In this document: positions 63,180-64,000 of the stretch, piece after piece
Layout: each line of letters opens with the position of its first letter
Numbering within the stretch: the stretch's first letter is position 1
Assembly: GCA_019828595.1 (NCBI GenBank)
Contig: JAHQRK010000030.1
Coordinates: 248,001-312,000 of the forward strand
Reading direction: 5' to 3'
DNA length: 64,000 nt
Source: Aphanomyces cochlioides
Taxonomy: Eukaryota; Oomycota; Saprolegniomycetes; Saprolegniales; Verrucalvaceae
Made by a program: the position numbers and the translations under genes
Notes under the pieces: model-generated
Databases searched by the model: none
Seen by the model: only the letters and a program-made list of their open reading frames with translations
Told to the model about the DNA's origin: nothing

Positions 63180-63865
63180 TCTTTTTAGCTTCTTTCTATT
63201 CAGGACACTACTCTTTCACGCGATCTCCTTTTCACCTCTGTAGGACACTTCTTTTCCAACATTATCTGTATTCAACTTGACAAGTATACACTGTCCACAA
63301 TGGAAAATATAACAGTTAGACTTTGAACAGTATATTTCTTGGAATCACTTGGTCGATGTGCAATGAAATGGTTGAACCAGAATGTGTACAGCACTTTGAA
63401 TGGTGTTTGTGGTCGCGTCACATGGATAAAGAAGGATAGAAAACATCTCTTTTGTTGTCAATCGCTTGACACTTTTTGGTGTGAACGGTTCGTGTCCCAT
63501 CGGTCGAAATCGTTTTTTGCTCATAACTTTTGCAATATTGCTCCGATTGACCTCAAACTACTTGCAAACTCTTGCTTTTGAAAAGCTCTATCGATTCACA
63601 CCCTCAGATACCAAAAAAAGACGACCAGAAATCGACGTACTGTCAAAAAACGGGTTTGCAACAGCTTCATCCACACCAACGAGTTCTCCAACAAGCCGAC
63701 AAGAAATCGACAGTCTCCACGGGACATTTTGGCATACAAGTATCCCGTAGACACGACGAATGCCTGGTTGCAAAAGGGTCGTCACAATCTATCCTTGTAC
63801 AGACAAGAACAAGAAAGTGGACGATTTGGCGGACTTGATGCACAGACACAAAAGAACAGTAAAAA
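63180..63865 (+). repeat. Spacer of tRNA array unit 16
   Basis: 686 bp, nothing further seen. Confidence 0.85.
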
Positions 63866-63909
63866 GGGGATGTAGCTCAGATGGTAGAGCGCCCGCTTAG
63901 CATGCGGGA
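63866..63909 (+). pseudogene. tRNA-Ala 5' part, nt 1-44, split by LINE-A copy 5
   Basis: Left duplication 63893-63909; the right half lies beyond the window. Confidence 0.88.
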
Positions 63910-64000
63910 TTTTTATCAAGACTTTTGTATACAAATTTTCAAGTCCTCCACAGTCAACCCGAAATTGCCTCGTATCTCGCCACCACCAACTCGGATCAAG
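63910..64000 (+). mobile_element. LINE-A copy 5, 5'-truncated in the 3' region (runs off the window)
   Basis: The sequence directly after the anticodon arm matches 9180-9270 of copy 1, inside the 3' untranslated region. It is therefore a strongly 5'-truncated insertion at the usual site and carries no ORF. About 280 bp more to the element end would be expected. Confidence 0.88.

Overview
The window is eukaryotic DNA made almost entirely of a tandem tRNA gene array and the retrotransposons living in it. The ground state is a repeat unit of about 832 bp: a 73-nt tRNA-Ala(AGC), one base, a 72-nt tRNA-His(GTG), a T5 Pol III terminator, and a 686-bp spacer in which I recognise no gene. Seventeen tRNA-Ala loci and sixteen tRNA-His genes are visible. 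Ten tRNA-Ala genes are complete; the others are split by insertions. The split Pol III genes, the APE-type LINEs and the tRNA-derived SINE exclude a prokaryote. The plant-like tRNA-Ala and the RRM-like ORF1 proteins would suit a stramenopile such as an oomycete, but that placement is a low-confidence guess.

Four kinds of element use the same tRNA-Ala gene as target (names are mine). LINE-A (plus strand, about 9.2 kb) is present as four full-length copies with intact ORF1 (841 aa) and ORF2 (1361 aa; APE endonuclease, YADD reverse transcriptase, Cys/His knuckle) at 322-9550, 10401-19630, 39575-48803 and 53001-62228, plus a 5'-truncated copy at the right edge. Each copy is flanked by a 16-18 bp target duplication that is the anticodon arm (tRNA nt 28-44), so the tRNA is cut in two. 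SINE-A (about 355 bp, two copies at 34671-35025 and 35875-36230) has a tRNA-Thr-like head and ends in the same 16-nt tail as LINE-A at the same insertion site, so it is probably mobilised by LINE-A.

LINE-B (minus strand) has one full-length copy (21282-29414) and two 5'-truncated copies (29429-30465, 49628-52956). It inserts between tRNA nt 14 and 15 with a 14-bp duplication equal to tRNA nt 1-14, so every insertion rebuilds a complete tRNA-Ala at its 5' side. LINE-B carries an unusual third ORF (404 aa) with a chromodomain-like segment and a possible cysteine-peptidase segment. Its ORF2 is broken by one base in the only full-length copy. A GC-richer third family, LINE-C, enters from the left edge (1-277) at the same site and in the same orientation as LINE-B.

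Layout: 1-277 LINE-C end; 278-9669 LINE-A copy 1 in unit 1; 10356-19749 LINE-A copy 2; 20436-21267 intact unit; 21268-30465 LINE-B copies 1 and 2 stacked; 30466-34624 five tandem units with complete tRNA-Ala genes; 34625-36348 two SINE-bearing units; 37035-39530 three intact units; 39531-49613 LINE-A copy 3; 49614-62347 LINE-B copy 3 next to LINE-A copy 4; 63034-63865 intact unit; 63866-64000 truncated LINE-A copy 5. The tandem units offer a renewable supply of targets. LINE-A and its SINE destroy a tRNA-Ala at each insertion, while LINE-B and LINE-C spare it; tRNA-His stays intact in every unit.
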